Under the pieces are notes generated by a model, which worked only from the letters and a program-made list of their open reading frames with translations, ran no database searches and had not been told where the DNA came from. Below, in pieces: positions 1-11,167 of a DNA stretch of 64,000 nt. The position numbers and the translations under genes were made by a program. Each line of letters begins with the position of its first letter. Position 1 is the stretch's first letter. The stretch spans positions 10,608,121 to 10,672,120 of the forward strand of contig NC_084817.1 in the NCBI RefSeq assembly GCF_963583255.1, in the 5' to 3' direction. This stretch comes from Pyrus communis (lineage: Eukaryota > Streptophyta > Magnoliopsida > Rosales > Rosaceae).

Positions 1-924
1 TACCATTATTTTCTTACCTTTAAGCCCTTAACATTTCATATAGATTGCGAATCTAAACGTCTAATTTACCCTCTAAAGTTAACTTCATACAACATTCTCT
101 ATGAAAATTACCAATCTACCCTCCAATATGTATCATATGCAAGTAAAGTGATTTAAATTGATGGAAATTTGAATAGAGTAGTTTTAAATCTAATATTAGA
201 GATGTAATTGGCAAACTTTTAAAATTCAAGGACTTATTTTTGTGAAAAAAAATAGTTTAGAGACCTAATGTTCACTCAGGTAATAATTTAGAGACTAAAT
301 TTTATTGACAGTTCACCCCATATAATGGCATTATTTGTACTCATAGTCTAACATCAATTTTCATACCTCTGCATTGTGCATTATTTTCCCTCTCTTAATC
401 ATTTTTGCCAATGACCAAACCATTTCTCAAATATGAATCACGAGCAAACATTACCTTTATGAATCCAACATCCTAAGTAAATCGTGGCTTGTCCCACCAT
501 GCAAACTTTCCTTCTAGAATTGCCCCTAGTCCAAGCTTGTCATGTGTCCCCACATGTTGCTCAACGTTCTAATTCTGCAATTGCATTTCTTCCTCTATTT
601 GGTTCCTTATAGTAGGATAAGGGACGATTCGGGATGGTCCTAGGCTGCAACTTCACCCAATGTAGTTTGACCATTGTAAATCTGTCCCATTTGAATGCAA
701 AGTCTCATCGCCAATTATGGTACGAGGATAGGGATCTCCAGATCCAACTATCCGTGTGCATACTCCACACGATTCACTTATTATGAAACTCACTTCCAAA
801 TAAAAGCACCTGAAAAGATTTAGATCTTAAAACATCAAAGTATGGAATGATAGTTGAGTCAACGTTAGCTAGATATTCAATCCTTCGACAAGTTTCAAAG
901 AGTCTGATTCAAAAGTGACTGACA
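1..924. other. no recognisable gene
   Basis: This is AT-rich sequence with short scattered stop-bounded frames only. I see no splice-framed coding stretch, terminal repeats or RNA gene. Confidence 0.5.
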
Positions 925-1806
925 TGTTGTTTGGGCCCAAAATATTATTTTAGGCCGAGCTTGGGATTATTCTCAGCCCAATGGCTTTTATCTAGAATTT
1001 TCTTGTGGGCCGTCCAGTTAGGGACGGTCGAATCTTGTTGCGAAGGGAATTGGTTTATATAGGAGTGAAGTAGTCGAAACCTAGTGCAATAGGGAGTCGT
1101 AAGGCTAAGGATGCTGAGAATTAGAGGATGAATCTGGTTTGTTTAAAAGCTTGGTTCAGAGTCCTATTAGAGTTAGGATTGGGCGAGACCTAATTAGATT
1201 GGGTTGAGGAGTTCTAATTCGAATACAATTCTAGCTCAGCCATTGGGAAGTTTGCTATCATAAATAGAGAAGGGAGTGCATTATTCAAACACCCTCCAAT
1301 TCAACACACAAATTGCCCTGCATAAAGCTTCTCAACAACCTTGAGATTTTATCCTTCTCCCCTTTCTTCCCGCCAACACATCTTCAGTTTGGATAAACAG
1401 CACTGTGAAGGCAACCAACGACATCTTTAGTTTGGATAGACAGCACTGGAGCCGTAGAATCAGCTGATCAATGAGTACCTTCAATTGGATAGACAACACT
1501 ACTTCGAGGCCGACTGGTTATTTATCCAAGTCTCGATCTAGAAGGATTTTAGAATCATTGTTGGCAGAGGTCATCTCATTAGCCTTCTCGTCGAAATAAA
1601 GTGTTACAGATTGCTAGGCTCGGCACATTGAAAGCCAAGTTGTTTTATGATTGGATATTCGCAAGTAAATTTCAGAGTTCGGCATTCAGACGGTTAAACC
1701 ACGTTTACCATCAAGACATACATCTATTTTGAGTATTTGTGTCCATGTAGCCTGGTGCCAGTTCAGCATGCTTATACTCTCACGAATATAATCATCGTGA
1801 CCGAAC
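925..1806 (+). repeat. probable gypsy-type LTR fragment
   Basis: The stretch begins TGTTGTTTGGGCCC and runs to just before TGGCGCCGAC at 1808. That downstream string resembles the primer-binding region that follows the 5' LTR in many plant gypsy elements (TGGCGCC core). A partner LTR and a target duplication were not found, so both the boundaries and the class are uncertain. The following 1808-2060 would be the start of an internal region without usable coding sequence. Confidence 0.35.
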
Positions 1807-2330
1807 TTGGCGCCGACAATTTGTGAACTTCGCAGAACTAGCAACCTTGTCTTCAGGCTCTAGAACCCAAAGGCCGAGACGTGTTCATTCCTCGGCCACA
1901 ATCACAAGATCGAGAAGTCAGTAGTGCGCTCAACGCCACATCAACACATTTTACTCCCCGGCGCCAACGAGTTAGCATGCCCCGCACATAACTAAAGGAC
2001 GTCGTTAGCTCATTAGTTACTTGGTTTGTGCACCACGTAGGCTTGGTAGTTTTTAGGGTCAACATATGTCATTTATTTCCTGACCAATTCAAGAAATAGA
2101 AAGAGTTTAGAAGTTCTGTCTAAAACGTAACATGGACTACACATATTCTAGTATGAACTCAGATAAAATTATTCTTCATGCAGAATTTAAACCCAGTGAA
2201 ATATTTTTCTTTGTAAAATTGTGATAGAAGATTGGTACGCAAATATCTTTAACATGTTATGATGAAAATATGTAATGATAGAATTTGTATTTTCATGGAA
2301 AATCGTAAAAGAGCTAGAGGAAAGAAATTA
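1807..2330. other. gypsy-like leader remnant, no gene
   Basis: This stretch follows the TGGCGCC primer-site-like motif. The longest open frame is 70 codons on the minus strand and has no recognisable motif. I see nothing else in it. Confidence 0.4.
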
Positions 2331-2420
2331 TCTATATACTAAAACTTAGTTTACTTGGCACTGTTTTTCACTGTTCATGAACAGTAAAATGGTGAAATGC
2401 CCTTTGCTTCTTCTCACTCC
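2331..2420 (+). mobile_element. possible Helitron 5' end
   Basis: TCTATATACTAAAAC is preceded by A, which fits the Helitron rule of a TC start inserted after an A. A perfect 16 bp palindrome (ACTGTTCATGAACAGT) lies at 2370-2385. No convincing matching 3' end (hairpin plus CTRR followed by T) was located nearby, so the extent of the element is unknown. The only good 3' end in the window, at 29157, has its own better 5' partner. Confidence 0.3.
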
Positions 2421-3859
2421 CATGTTTTGTTGTTTGCTTGGTACAGCAAAATTCCAATTTTGCCCATCTTGGCCACGCGTCGCTCATCGTTTAATCCTCT
2501 ATTTTTTTTCCTTTTTCTCAATCTTTCTTTTGGCTTCTGGTTCTTTCTCTCAACCATGGCCTCCATTTTAGGCCTCGAGTTCACAAAATTTGGAGAGCTT
2601 TCTTTTGTGCCTACAAACGAAGGTGGCCGAGGACGAGAGCCCGTGGTGGACCGCCACTAAAATACCCAACGAATTCACTCTGAGTTAGCTTATAACAGCC
2701 GAGAACGACTCGCGACCGCCATTGCCACTGGCTCATCGGGGCTCCCCGCATTCTCAGGTATTCAAGTTCTTTTTCTTTTCTGGGTTTTTCTTTCTAGAGA
2801 TTTTTTTTACCATTTTTTTTTTCTAATGAGAATGCACGTTTTGGATTTAGCATTTGATTTTCTCTGATGGGATTTTGAATTTATTGTGTGGAAATTCGAT
2901 TTGAAGTTGTATTTTTTTTGGTCAATTTTGAATTACAATTTGAAGTTAGATTTTTTCTAGGTTAATGTGAATAGGGACGATGAGCCTAGAACTACATTAG
3001 TTGCTTTACTCAATGGAACATACAATTAGTGGAGAGTAATTCATATGATAAATTTATATATCTAGATAATTGATGTTTCCTTTTTTTAGTTGTAGTTTTG
3101 GTTTAATTTGTAATTTTCATGGTGCTTAAGAACCCATAGCTTCTGAGGTTTGATTATTTTTCTATTTTTAACTTATCCTTGTGTAAGTAATTTTGATGAA
3201 ATTATGCTTTTGCTCTACTTTTTGGTATTTTCAAGCAATTGAAGTTGAATATGGAAAAGGCTTTGACACATTTAGACTTGTTGGACTCTCAAGTTTGATG
3301 TGGTAATGAATTTAATGAGTTATGTGAATATTAGTTAAATTGTGTTTTATGTTTTGTCGAATTTAATGTACTAATTATACTTTCTGCTGCTATAACTTAC
3401 TACTGTTAATTTTTACTTTGAGTAGGATTTTTTCAACGAAAAACTGCAAGAAGGTTTTCTTAAACGAAAAACAATATGACATGAAGCCTGATGATTTAAT
3501 TGCGCATTGAGTTTTTTGGGTGAGGGATTTCAAGTTTTCCACCAAGTCTCTCTTATTTTTAGTTTTTGAGTTGCAGTAATACTTTATGGTCAATGTGATC
3601 ATATATCTATTTAATTAATTATATTCTTAGATCATGTAGGAAGACTAGCAAGTAGCAATGCTGTTGCTTTTTAAGTTGTTTATTCCTCTTGTTTGGATTT
3701 GATGTGGGATGTCCATGACTGGTTGTTCAACCCAAAATCTGGGATTGTTGTTTTTATGGTTATAAAAGGTGAAGATTAGAGGAATTTAAATGCTTTAGTT
3801 GAAGAAGGAAAACTGTACATATTCATGTATGACCCATATTGCTTCCTCTTTCTTTCACC
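2421..3859. other. no recognisable gene
   Basis: There are short frames only. The open frame at 2397-2660 is T-rich at its start and shows no family motif. CAG/GT at about 2757 could be a splice donor, but no continuing exon could be followed. The rest is AT-rich intron-like sequence. Confidence 0.4.
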
Positions 3860-6058
3860 TAGGGATGGTTCGGGTCGGGATTCCGAACCGAAACCCCTAA
3901 CCCAAATCCCAAATCAAAACATTTCGGGATGGGATTTTATATCTCGAAACCAAACCAAAACTATTCATTTCCTGAAATTCAAGATTCCCGAAAGTGTTTC
4001 GGGATTTTCAGGAAACTTCGGGAATGGGCCTTGAAGCCCAAAATGTTAGGCTTTTTAAACTTTTTACAATTTTAAGCTCTTTAACAAGTAAGCCCACCCA
4101 TTTTTTAGGAAAAAAAAAAAGTTAACAATGGCAGGCTTGCAGCCCACTGCCCGCACAGCCCACTTGTTTTAGTTTCACAATCACATAAATAAATTCAATT
4201 CAATCAAAGTTCACCACAATTTCATCTCATAATTTCAATTTTCATACCAAGCAAGCAACAACTAACAAGTTAAGTTTAAGTTCACAATTGTCTAACAAAC
4301 TAGTTAATTAAAAGGACATGCAACCAAAATGAAATAAGTTAAGTTTTACAAACTAAACTTCCGAATGAATTTAGATTAAGTTACAAACCAAAAGCAAAAC
4401 ATAGTTTATAAGCAAAAAAGTGCATGCAACCAAAATGAAGCTTAAGTAAGTTCATTCCCTTTTGCCCCTTCGGCCCCTTCCCCTTGTTGATGAATGACCC
4501 GTTGCCGTTGATGGTGGACCCCTTCCTCTTGTTGATAATTGAACCCTCCTTTGTGTTGGTGTAGATGCTCTTGAAATTGGTGGTCACAGAGGCAGTGATG
4601 GGCAGTGTTGAACTTAAGGTGGTGGAGGATGTGGCATTTCACAATAATATATCATAACCACAATTCATCATATATATAATATTCATATATCCCATATACT
4701 GATCAAACACATATATATCATAACCATAAATTGATCCATAAACTGACAGAGTGCACATTCCATAAACTGATCCATAAACACATGTATATCAAACACATAT
4801 TTATCTCTGATCCATAACCTGACAGAGTGCACATTCCATAAACTGATCCATAAACACATGTATATCAAACACATGTAGTAGGAAACTAACATGTTGCACA
4901 GTTGGCAATAAGAGAATAGGCTAAATAGCTACGACGTGCTTTGATGAAAATGCTTTGATAAAATAGTAACAAATGCAGTAAGGAACTCACACTTGCTCTG
5001 AGATATTAGTTTCATTATATGATTGCCTATTATTATGCATGAAAAACAATAGTTCATGTATGACACTGAAGATGTATGTTGGTTTTTTCTTTTGAAAAAT
5101 ATTTTAAAGTGGTTTTTTGGTTTTTTTTCTTTTAAAAAAAGATTTCAAAGTGGCTTTCTAGTGTCCAAACTTCAAACGGACTGAGAAATAACTTGTTTGT
5201 CATAAGAATAAAACTATTTTAGTTATAGTTTGGAATGAAATAACTCAATAAACATGCAGAGCATAGACAAATTTATGAAAAGGATATTCGATAGTTTCAC
5301 AACTATTTAGGCGAAACTGATTTTCCATATGTTGAGATAAATTTGGGTTCAAGGGTACTTAAAAACAGCGAGTACATAAAATAAAACAATATATGATGCA
5401 GCTTTTATGGCAAAGCCCTGCACTTACCCACCCTAATTCGAAACCCACATTCCTCAAACCCTCACAAATTCGACAAAACCCCAGTGAAAATCAAGTTAAT
5501 CAACATGAAATTTGACCCTAAACACTAATGAACAAAACCCCAGTGAAAATCAAAAACCCTTATCTGGATTTTGGGACTCGATTGGTGTCAGATTCGCGTC
5601 TTCCTGCATCTGCGTCTCTGTGTGTGTGGCCGGTTGGATGAGCGCCGTTGAAATGGACGGAGGATGGAAAGAACGGTGTGAGTCGATGGAGGAGCGGAGT
5701 GGCGGGAGCATGAGCAGCTTCGGGAGATTAAGTGTGAGACTATGAGAGTGAGCAACTGCGAGACCACAAATGACCTAACTCAATGGACGGTTGGATTAGA
5801 TCTTAACCAATCTAACGGTCCAGGTAATTTCTAATTAAAAATTAAAAATAAATAAATAAATATATATATATATATATATATAATATTAAGTTTGGTTCAG
5901 GATTACCAAACGTTTTCAAAGCTGTGGCCGAATCCCAAACCGAAACTTTCGGGACGGGTTCGGTTTCGAGTACTAAATTTTTCGGGAAATTCGGTTCGGC
6001 CATTTTTCGGTCAAATTTCAGGACGATTCGGGATTTTCGGGAAAAAATTCCAACCCTA
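3860..6058. mobile_element. non-autonomous hAT-type DNA transposon
   Basis: The element is 2199 bp. Its ends are TAGGGATGGTTCGGG at the left and, read on the minus strand, TAGGGTTGGAATTTT at the right. It is flanked by a perfect 8 bp duplication CTTTCACC at 3852-3859 and 6059-6066. Terminal repeats of this size with an 8 bp target duplication are the hAT superfamily pattern. Both subterminal regions are rich in CGGGA/TTCGG blocks, which are candidate transposase-binding repeats. No transposase-like frame exists inside, so it would depend on an enzyme from elsewhere. A related end sits at 49082. Confidence 0.85.
4732..4874. repeat. tandem duplication inside the hAT element
   Basis: A unit of about 67 bp beginning TGATCCATAA occurs at 4732-4799 and again at 4808-4874, an offset of 76. 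The copies are nearly identical and share the block GACAGAGTGCACATTCC. No function can be assigned. Confidence 0.8.
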
Positions 6059-6066
6059 CTTTCACC

Positions 6067-6127
6067 TATTTGATTCATTAGGAGTTTGATCTCCACCATT
6101 ACTAATATCTGTATCTGCTGCCATTGT

Positions 6128-6161
<34 letters not shown>

Positions 6162-6568
6162 GTATATGTGTGTGTAGTTTCTTATTCTTCTTAATTATTA
6201 GTTTTTTGAAGTAATAATATTGGTATGTGTGTGTGTGTGTGTATATATATGTGTGTATGAATAGAACTTAGAACCTAGAGTGAGAGTGAGCACCTGTTGT
6301 GAAGTGGCCCAACCCAACATTCATTCACAAATCTAGTTTATAGAAAATTCTGTCAGACTGTTCCTATCGCTTTCCCCTGCCTCTCTTCTCTAAAGAAGAA
6401 AAGTGTGTAAGACTAAAAGCTAAGCATTTCAATGCTTTTCTGATTGTATCCTAATATCATAGGTACCACTACTTCCTTTTTAGCCTTTTTAGTTGTCATT
6501 GAATTGCATACCGTTTTGAGATTTGTCTCCAATCCTGCCAGTAGCTTAGTTGCTTAGATTTCTCAGAA
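6067..6568. other. microsatellites, no gene
   Basis: (CA)n/(TA)n lies at about 6126-6175 and (GT)n at about 6222-6242. No coding frame can be supported. The right end abuts the gypsy insertion. Confidence 0.6.
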
Positions 6569-6573
6569 ACCAC
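6569..6573. repeat. target-site duplication of the gypsy element, left
   Basis: ACCAC here is repeated exactly at 24633-24637, right after the 3' LTR. Confidence 0.95.
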
Positions 6574-7275
6574 TGTAGACACCGAAATTTCAGTGAAATA
6601 AATGTTAACCAATGTATTAAAATTACAACATTTATTCATTTCACTTACATCACACATTCATTTCACCTACATTACACATTTACTTCACCTACCAACTCCA
6701 CTCACTTCACCAAAAAATGGATGGTGGTGATTCACTCTCTTGGCCTATAAATAGCCTTCTCCATCAAGAGAAAAGGAGGAATCGACATTACACCAAAACC
6801 TTGAAGCCTTGAAACTCTAAAGCTTTCAAGAAAATCCCGAAGGATCAAGAAAGCACTCTTCGTTCTTCGTCAAATCCTCCTTCAAGATCAAGCCCCAACG
6901 GCCCTGGAAGAACTTTCACCGACTCAAGATCAAGCCCCGACGGCCCCTTGAAGAAAGTGTTCATCATTCATCATCCGTTCATCCCAAGATCAAGCCCCAA
7001 CGGCCCTTTGGATCAACAACCTCAACAAACCTATACACCCATTCTTCAAGATCAAGCCCAACGCCCCTTGAAGATCCATTCATCAACTGTTCATCCCTAG
7101 ATCAAGCCCCGACGACCCTTTGGATCAACAGCTCATCCATAAACCTACACCCTACGAAGATAGAATCAGAGGATCAAATTACAAAGAGATTGTAACCCCA
7201 AAATCATTAATTAATACAAAATATATTTTGTACACGTATTCTTGTTTCTTGTTTCAGGAATTTTTCGTGTTTACA
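6574..7275 (+). repeat. gypsy 5' LTR (702 bp)
   Basis: It starts TGTAGACACCG and ends GTGTTTACA. A TATA-like CTATAAATAG lies near 6747. The segment 6883-7123 holds five copies of a motif around ATCAAGCCCCGACGGCCC. About 12 differences from the 3' LTR were counted, ten of them transitions. Confidence 0.95.
6883..7123 (+). repeat. five-copy LTR motif array
   Basis: Copies begin at 6883, 6925, 6985, 7047 and 7098, each around AAGATCAAGCCCCGACGGCC followed by TTGAAGA or TTGGATCAA. Related copies also lie outside the LTR at 23540, 23774 and 23819. Position inside the likely transcribed leader fits an RNA-level signal, but that is inference. Confidence 0.85.
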
Positions 7276-7279
7276 AATT

Positions 7280-7297
7280 TGGCACGCCCAGTGGGAC
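7280..7297 (+). promoter_or_regulatory. gypsy primer-binding site
   Basis: TGGCACGCCCAGTGGGAC lies 4 nt after the 5' LTR. A TGGCACGCCC(A/G)GTGGGAC string in this position is typical of Tat-type plant elements and serves as the tRNA primer site for minus-strand DNA. The exact tRNA was not identified. Confidence 0.7.
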
Positions 7298-7341
7298 ATC
7301 TCTACCTCTCATCTCTATCCTCAAATCATCGAAAAACGCAA

Positions 7342-9150
7342 ATGGCATCAAGAAAATATCAAGATGTTCCCGCAATCAAAGCGAAGAACAAGAACATCAT
7401 CGCCGCAAGTGGTGATATTTCGGGCATCACAACCCGAAGTAAGGCAAGAGCTCTTTTTGCCGCGGCTTCTGCCCCTGCATTAACTCTGTCAAAAGAACAA
7501 GAGCACCTGAGGCACGAGCCTGTGATCACCCTAGCCTCGCTAAGGGCTTCAAGAGGGGAGAGCCCGAGCAAATACTCAGAGTCCTTACTCTCCGACGCTG
7601 ATTTGAGCGGCGGTACAACCATGCAAGTCATGACCACTGGAGCAACTTCAATTGAGGAGCAGCTAGCTCAGATGAATGAAGCAATCGCAAAGCTCACACG
7701 AACTGTGGAAGAGAAGGACTTGCAGATTGCCGCACTTGTCAACCAACTAGATGCGCAACCCGATGTGAAAATCGACCCAAATGTTGGCCTATTAAAGAAA
7801 GAAGTCGACGAAGAAGAGGAGCCTCCAGTGGAGAAAGTCGAAGAGAAGCTGAAGCTAGACCAAGCAACGACGTTCATGGGATCTCTCTCTATCCAGCAGC
7901 TACAGGAGATGATTGCAAGCACTATCAAGACACAGTACGAAGGAAGCTCACATGACTCCGTACTGTACTCAAAGCCTTATTCCAGGAAGATTGATGCTTT
8001 GAAGATGCCAAGGGGTTATCAGCCCCCAAAATTCATGCAGTTCGATGGAAAAGGCAACCCGAAGCAACATGTCGCCCATTTCATTGAAACTTGCAACAAT
8101 GCTGGGACAGAGGGGGACTACCTCGTCAAACAATTCGTGCGTTCGCTGAAAAGTAATGCTTTTGACTGGTACACCGACCTCGAACCCGAGTCTATCAACA
8201 GTTGAGACCAGCTATAAAGGGAATTCCTCAACCGCTTCTACAACACTCGCCGTACTGTAAGCATGCTAGAGCTGACCAGTACGAAACAGTGGAAAGATGA
8301 ACCTGTCGTCGACTACATCAATAGATAGCGCTCCTTAAGTCTGGATTGCAAAGATCGGCATTCTAAAACCTCTGCCATTGAGATGTGCGTTCAAGGCATG
8401 CACTGGGGGTTACATTACATCCTTCAAGGCATAAAACCAAGAACATTCGAAGAGCTAGCAACTCGTTCCCACGACATGGAGCTGAGTATCGCTAATCACG
8501 GGAAAAATGAGCCAATTACTAACTTCAAGAAGGATAAAGTATTCGCCCCAAATGTAGACAAGACCGGGAAAAAGCCTGTTAAGGAAGCTTTCACCGTCAA
8601 CACTACCCCCATCAAGACCTCCTCAGCGCCCATCAAGATCTCCTCCAAGAAGAAAGCAAAGGAGATAAAGACATGTGAGCCTTTTCGCACCCAAGACAGA
8701 TACAAGAGCACCTTGAGAAAGTTGGAACAGAAAACGTACCCTTTTCCTGACTCTGACATGGCTGCCATGTTAGATGACTTGCTGGAAAAAAAGATGATTG
8801 AGCTACCCGAATGCAAGCGTCCTGAAGAAATGAATCACATAAACGATCCTAGGTACTACAAGTACCATCGTATTGTGAGCCATCTTGTTGGCAAGTGCTT
8901 CGTTCTTAAAGAACTCATCATGAAGCTAGCACAACAAGGGCAAATTGAGCTCGACCTTGAGGACACGGCCGCAACACATACCACTACAATTGCGTTTGGA
9001 TCGTTCGATCCCGTGCCTCTCCAAGAGACACCTGACCATTCCCGTGATATTGGTAACCTACAAAAAGACAAGGAAGCCAAGACCACGGGTCATACAGCCA
9101 AAGGTGGAACAAAGAAGAAATCACCACGGCCGCAACAATGGCAAGCCTAA
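7342..9150 (+). pseudogene. gypsy gag, broken
   Basis: Start at 7342 is chosen because the open frame upstream lies in the LTR and the ATG follows the primer site by 45 nt. The frame encodes a capsid-type protein. It contains a charged coiled-coil-like stretch (about residues 100-130), then the retrotransposon gag core with AHFIETCNN and WYTDLEPESI. In-frame stops occur at 8203 (TGA), 8215 (TAA) and 8326 (TAG). The same frame resumes with [10 protein letters not shown] and [16 protein letters not shown], which are typical of this gag family. Near 9125-9150 the frame is lost and coding continues in another frame. No functional capsid can be made from this copy. Confidence 0.85.
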
Positions 9151-11167
9151 AAGAAAGGATGATAAGACAACATATGCTGGGGAACTTATCGAGCAAGAGC
9201 CATGCGTTCCCGTTTCCTTTCACGAGTACTTCCCGAATGACTTTTTCCAACAGTGCACTACCGTCGCTTGCCACATGGTTGAAGTAGAAATAGAAGAGCC
9301 CTCAAAAGGCAAAGCTATTGCCACTGAGGTAGAAAAGACCCTCGCACCTGAAGAAGGTCTGCCAACACACTTTAGCATCGAGGAAGCGCTACAATTGCCA
9401 AAAAGGATGCGAAGAGCACTAGCAGCAGTCTTGGCAAGTCCTGGCGACCACGAAGTGCAAGAAAGTAACGACGAAGGCTCGAAGCTTCAGCCACATGAAT
9501 GTGCAACATGTTGTGCCACCCATGACGCAATTAACTTCACTGACGAAGACCTACTGCTGGGATCAAAGCCACACAACCGTCCTCTCTTCGTCTCGGGGTA
9601 CGTAAGGGAACACAAAGTCAATCGCATGCTTGTGGATGGTGGGTCGGCCATAAACATCATGCCAAAATCAACAATGTCCATAATTGGCATCAAGGTGAAT
9701 GAACTATCCCTGAGCCGTCTGCTGATCTAGGGTTTTAACCAAGGAGGACAAAGGGCGATGGGCATGATCCGAGTAGAGATGACCATTGGTGAGCTCAAAT
9801 CAAGCACAATATTCCACATGATTGATGCAAGAACTTCCTACAGCTTGCTCCTAGGAAGACCTTGGATCCACGCAAATGGGGTAGTACCGTCCACCCTTCA
9901 CCAATGCCTAAAATTTTACCGAGAAGGAGTGAAGGTGATCTAAGGTGACACCAAGCCATTCACCGAAGCCGAATCACACTTTGCAGACGCCAAGTTCTAC
10001 ATAGACGAAGACATGGTACCCGAAGCTCTTCCGAAAGAGATCAAATCCACGGGCAAAGCAGTACCTAAAAAGCAGGAGTGGCAAGCCATGCCTAAAAAGC
10101 AAAAAGAGCAGGCCGTGCCATCTTCAAGCAAAGACGATGACGAGTTTGCCAAACCTGCAATAACCAAAGGGAGTAGGATGCCGTCAGAAGGACCGAACGC
10201 ACCCATATTCCGGTATATCCCGATGTCAAGAAGAAAGAATGGTCAATCTCCATTCGAAACTGGAACAAGAAAAGCCGACACACAGTGGCACACGGATAAT
10301 GTGAAGTTGCTCAAGACGAATGCAGTTTTGCCTCTGACACAGCTAGGGGGTGCTAAGGTCGCAAAACTACCACAAGGCTTCATAAAAGCTCTACCAGAGA
10401 AGGTGGAATCAAGCTTTCTTCCAACCAAGAGGACCGAGGAAGGTTTCGACCCAAACGCCTACAAACTCATGTCGAAGGCCGGGTACGACTTCGCTTCTTC
10501 TGCTACGGCTGGAAAGAAGGTTTCAAACACTGTCAATGACAAAGAACGTAACCTCACCAGAACTCAAAAGAAGTTGAAGGAGCATGGTTACGGAGTTGAC
10601 AACAACAAAGCCGGACTTGGCTTCACACCAAATGCACCTGTGATGATTTCAAACAAAGCGAAAAACACTAGCGCTCAATACGTCAGTGTGAGCATTGAAC
10701 AAGACCAAGAAGAGCCTAAACCCGACCCTCGGACGTCGGTCTTCAATAGGATGAGCCATTTAAGCTCCAGAATTTCAGTGCTTAATTGCATTGGTGGTCA
10801 AGACCGAACCTCTGTCTTCAAGAGGCTTAACGCGCCAACATCCCAAAGCTCTATTTTTGAAAGGTTGTTAAAGCCTAAGAAACAAAGCAACACAGTTATC
10901 TCTCCTCTGCGACGATCAGCTTCGGAAAGATTTGAAGATAATGAGAAGCCTTCTGGAAAGAGGAAGACAACACCAAAGGAAGAAAAGCTCGATGGGTTAG
11001 CAGAAAAAGGCGACATTCGAAGCTTGATTCCTTCAAGGATGAAGCGCCAAGCAATCCTAGAGGTCGACACAAATGGACCACTGAAAGTAAGAAGGCGTAA
11101 TATCATCCACACCAGACAATCCTTATGCCAACAAGCTCGAGAAGACAGCATTGAAGAGGAGGTCTAA
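9150..11167 (+). pseudogene. gypsy protease and spacer region, broken
   Basis: The frame continues the gag reading after a frameshift. At about 9630 it holds VDGGSAINIMP, the aspartic-protease active-site region in the DGG form common in this clade. Downstream SLLLGRPWIHANG is the second conserved protease block. Stops are at 9728 (TAG), 9941 (TAA) and 11165 (TAA). The stretch 10013-11167 is a lysine- and proline-rich linker with repeats of the type RTSVFNRM / TSVFKRL, usual between protease and reverse transcriptase in these elements. At 11198-11204 an A-run coincides with a further change of frame. Confidence 0.8.

Noticed and set aside
2397..2660. Plus-strand frame of 87 codons with a hydrophobic middle.
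   Set aside because: T-tract derived, no family motif, no supported promoter or exon continuation.
5842..6147. Minus-strand frame of 101 codons.
   Set aside because: It is made of microsatellite translation and hAT subterminal repeats.
7120..7341. N-terminal extension of the gypsy gag frame.
   Set aside because: It lies in the LTR and primer-site region; the ATG at 7342 is the natural gag start.
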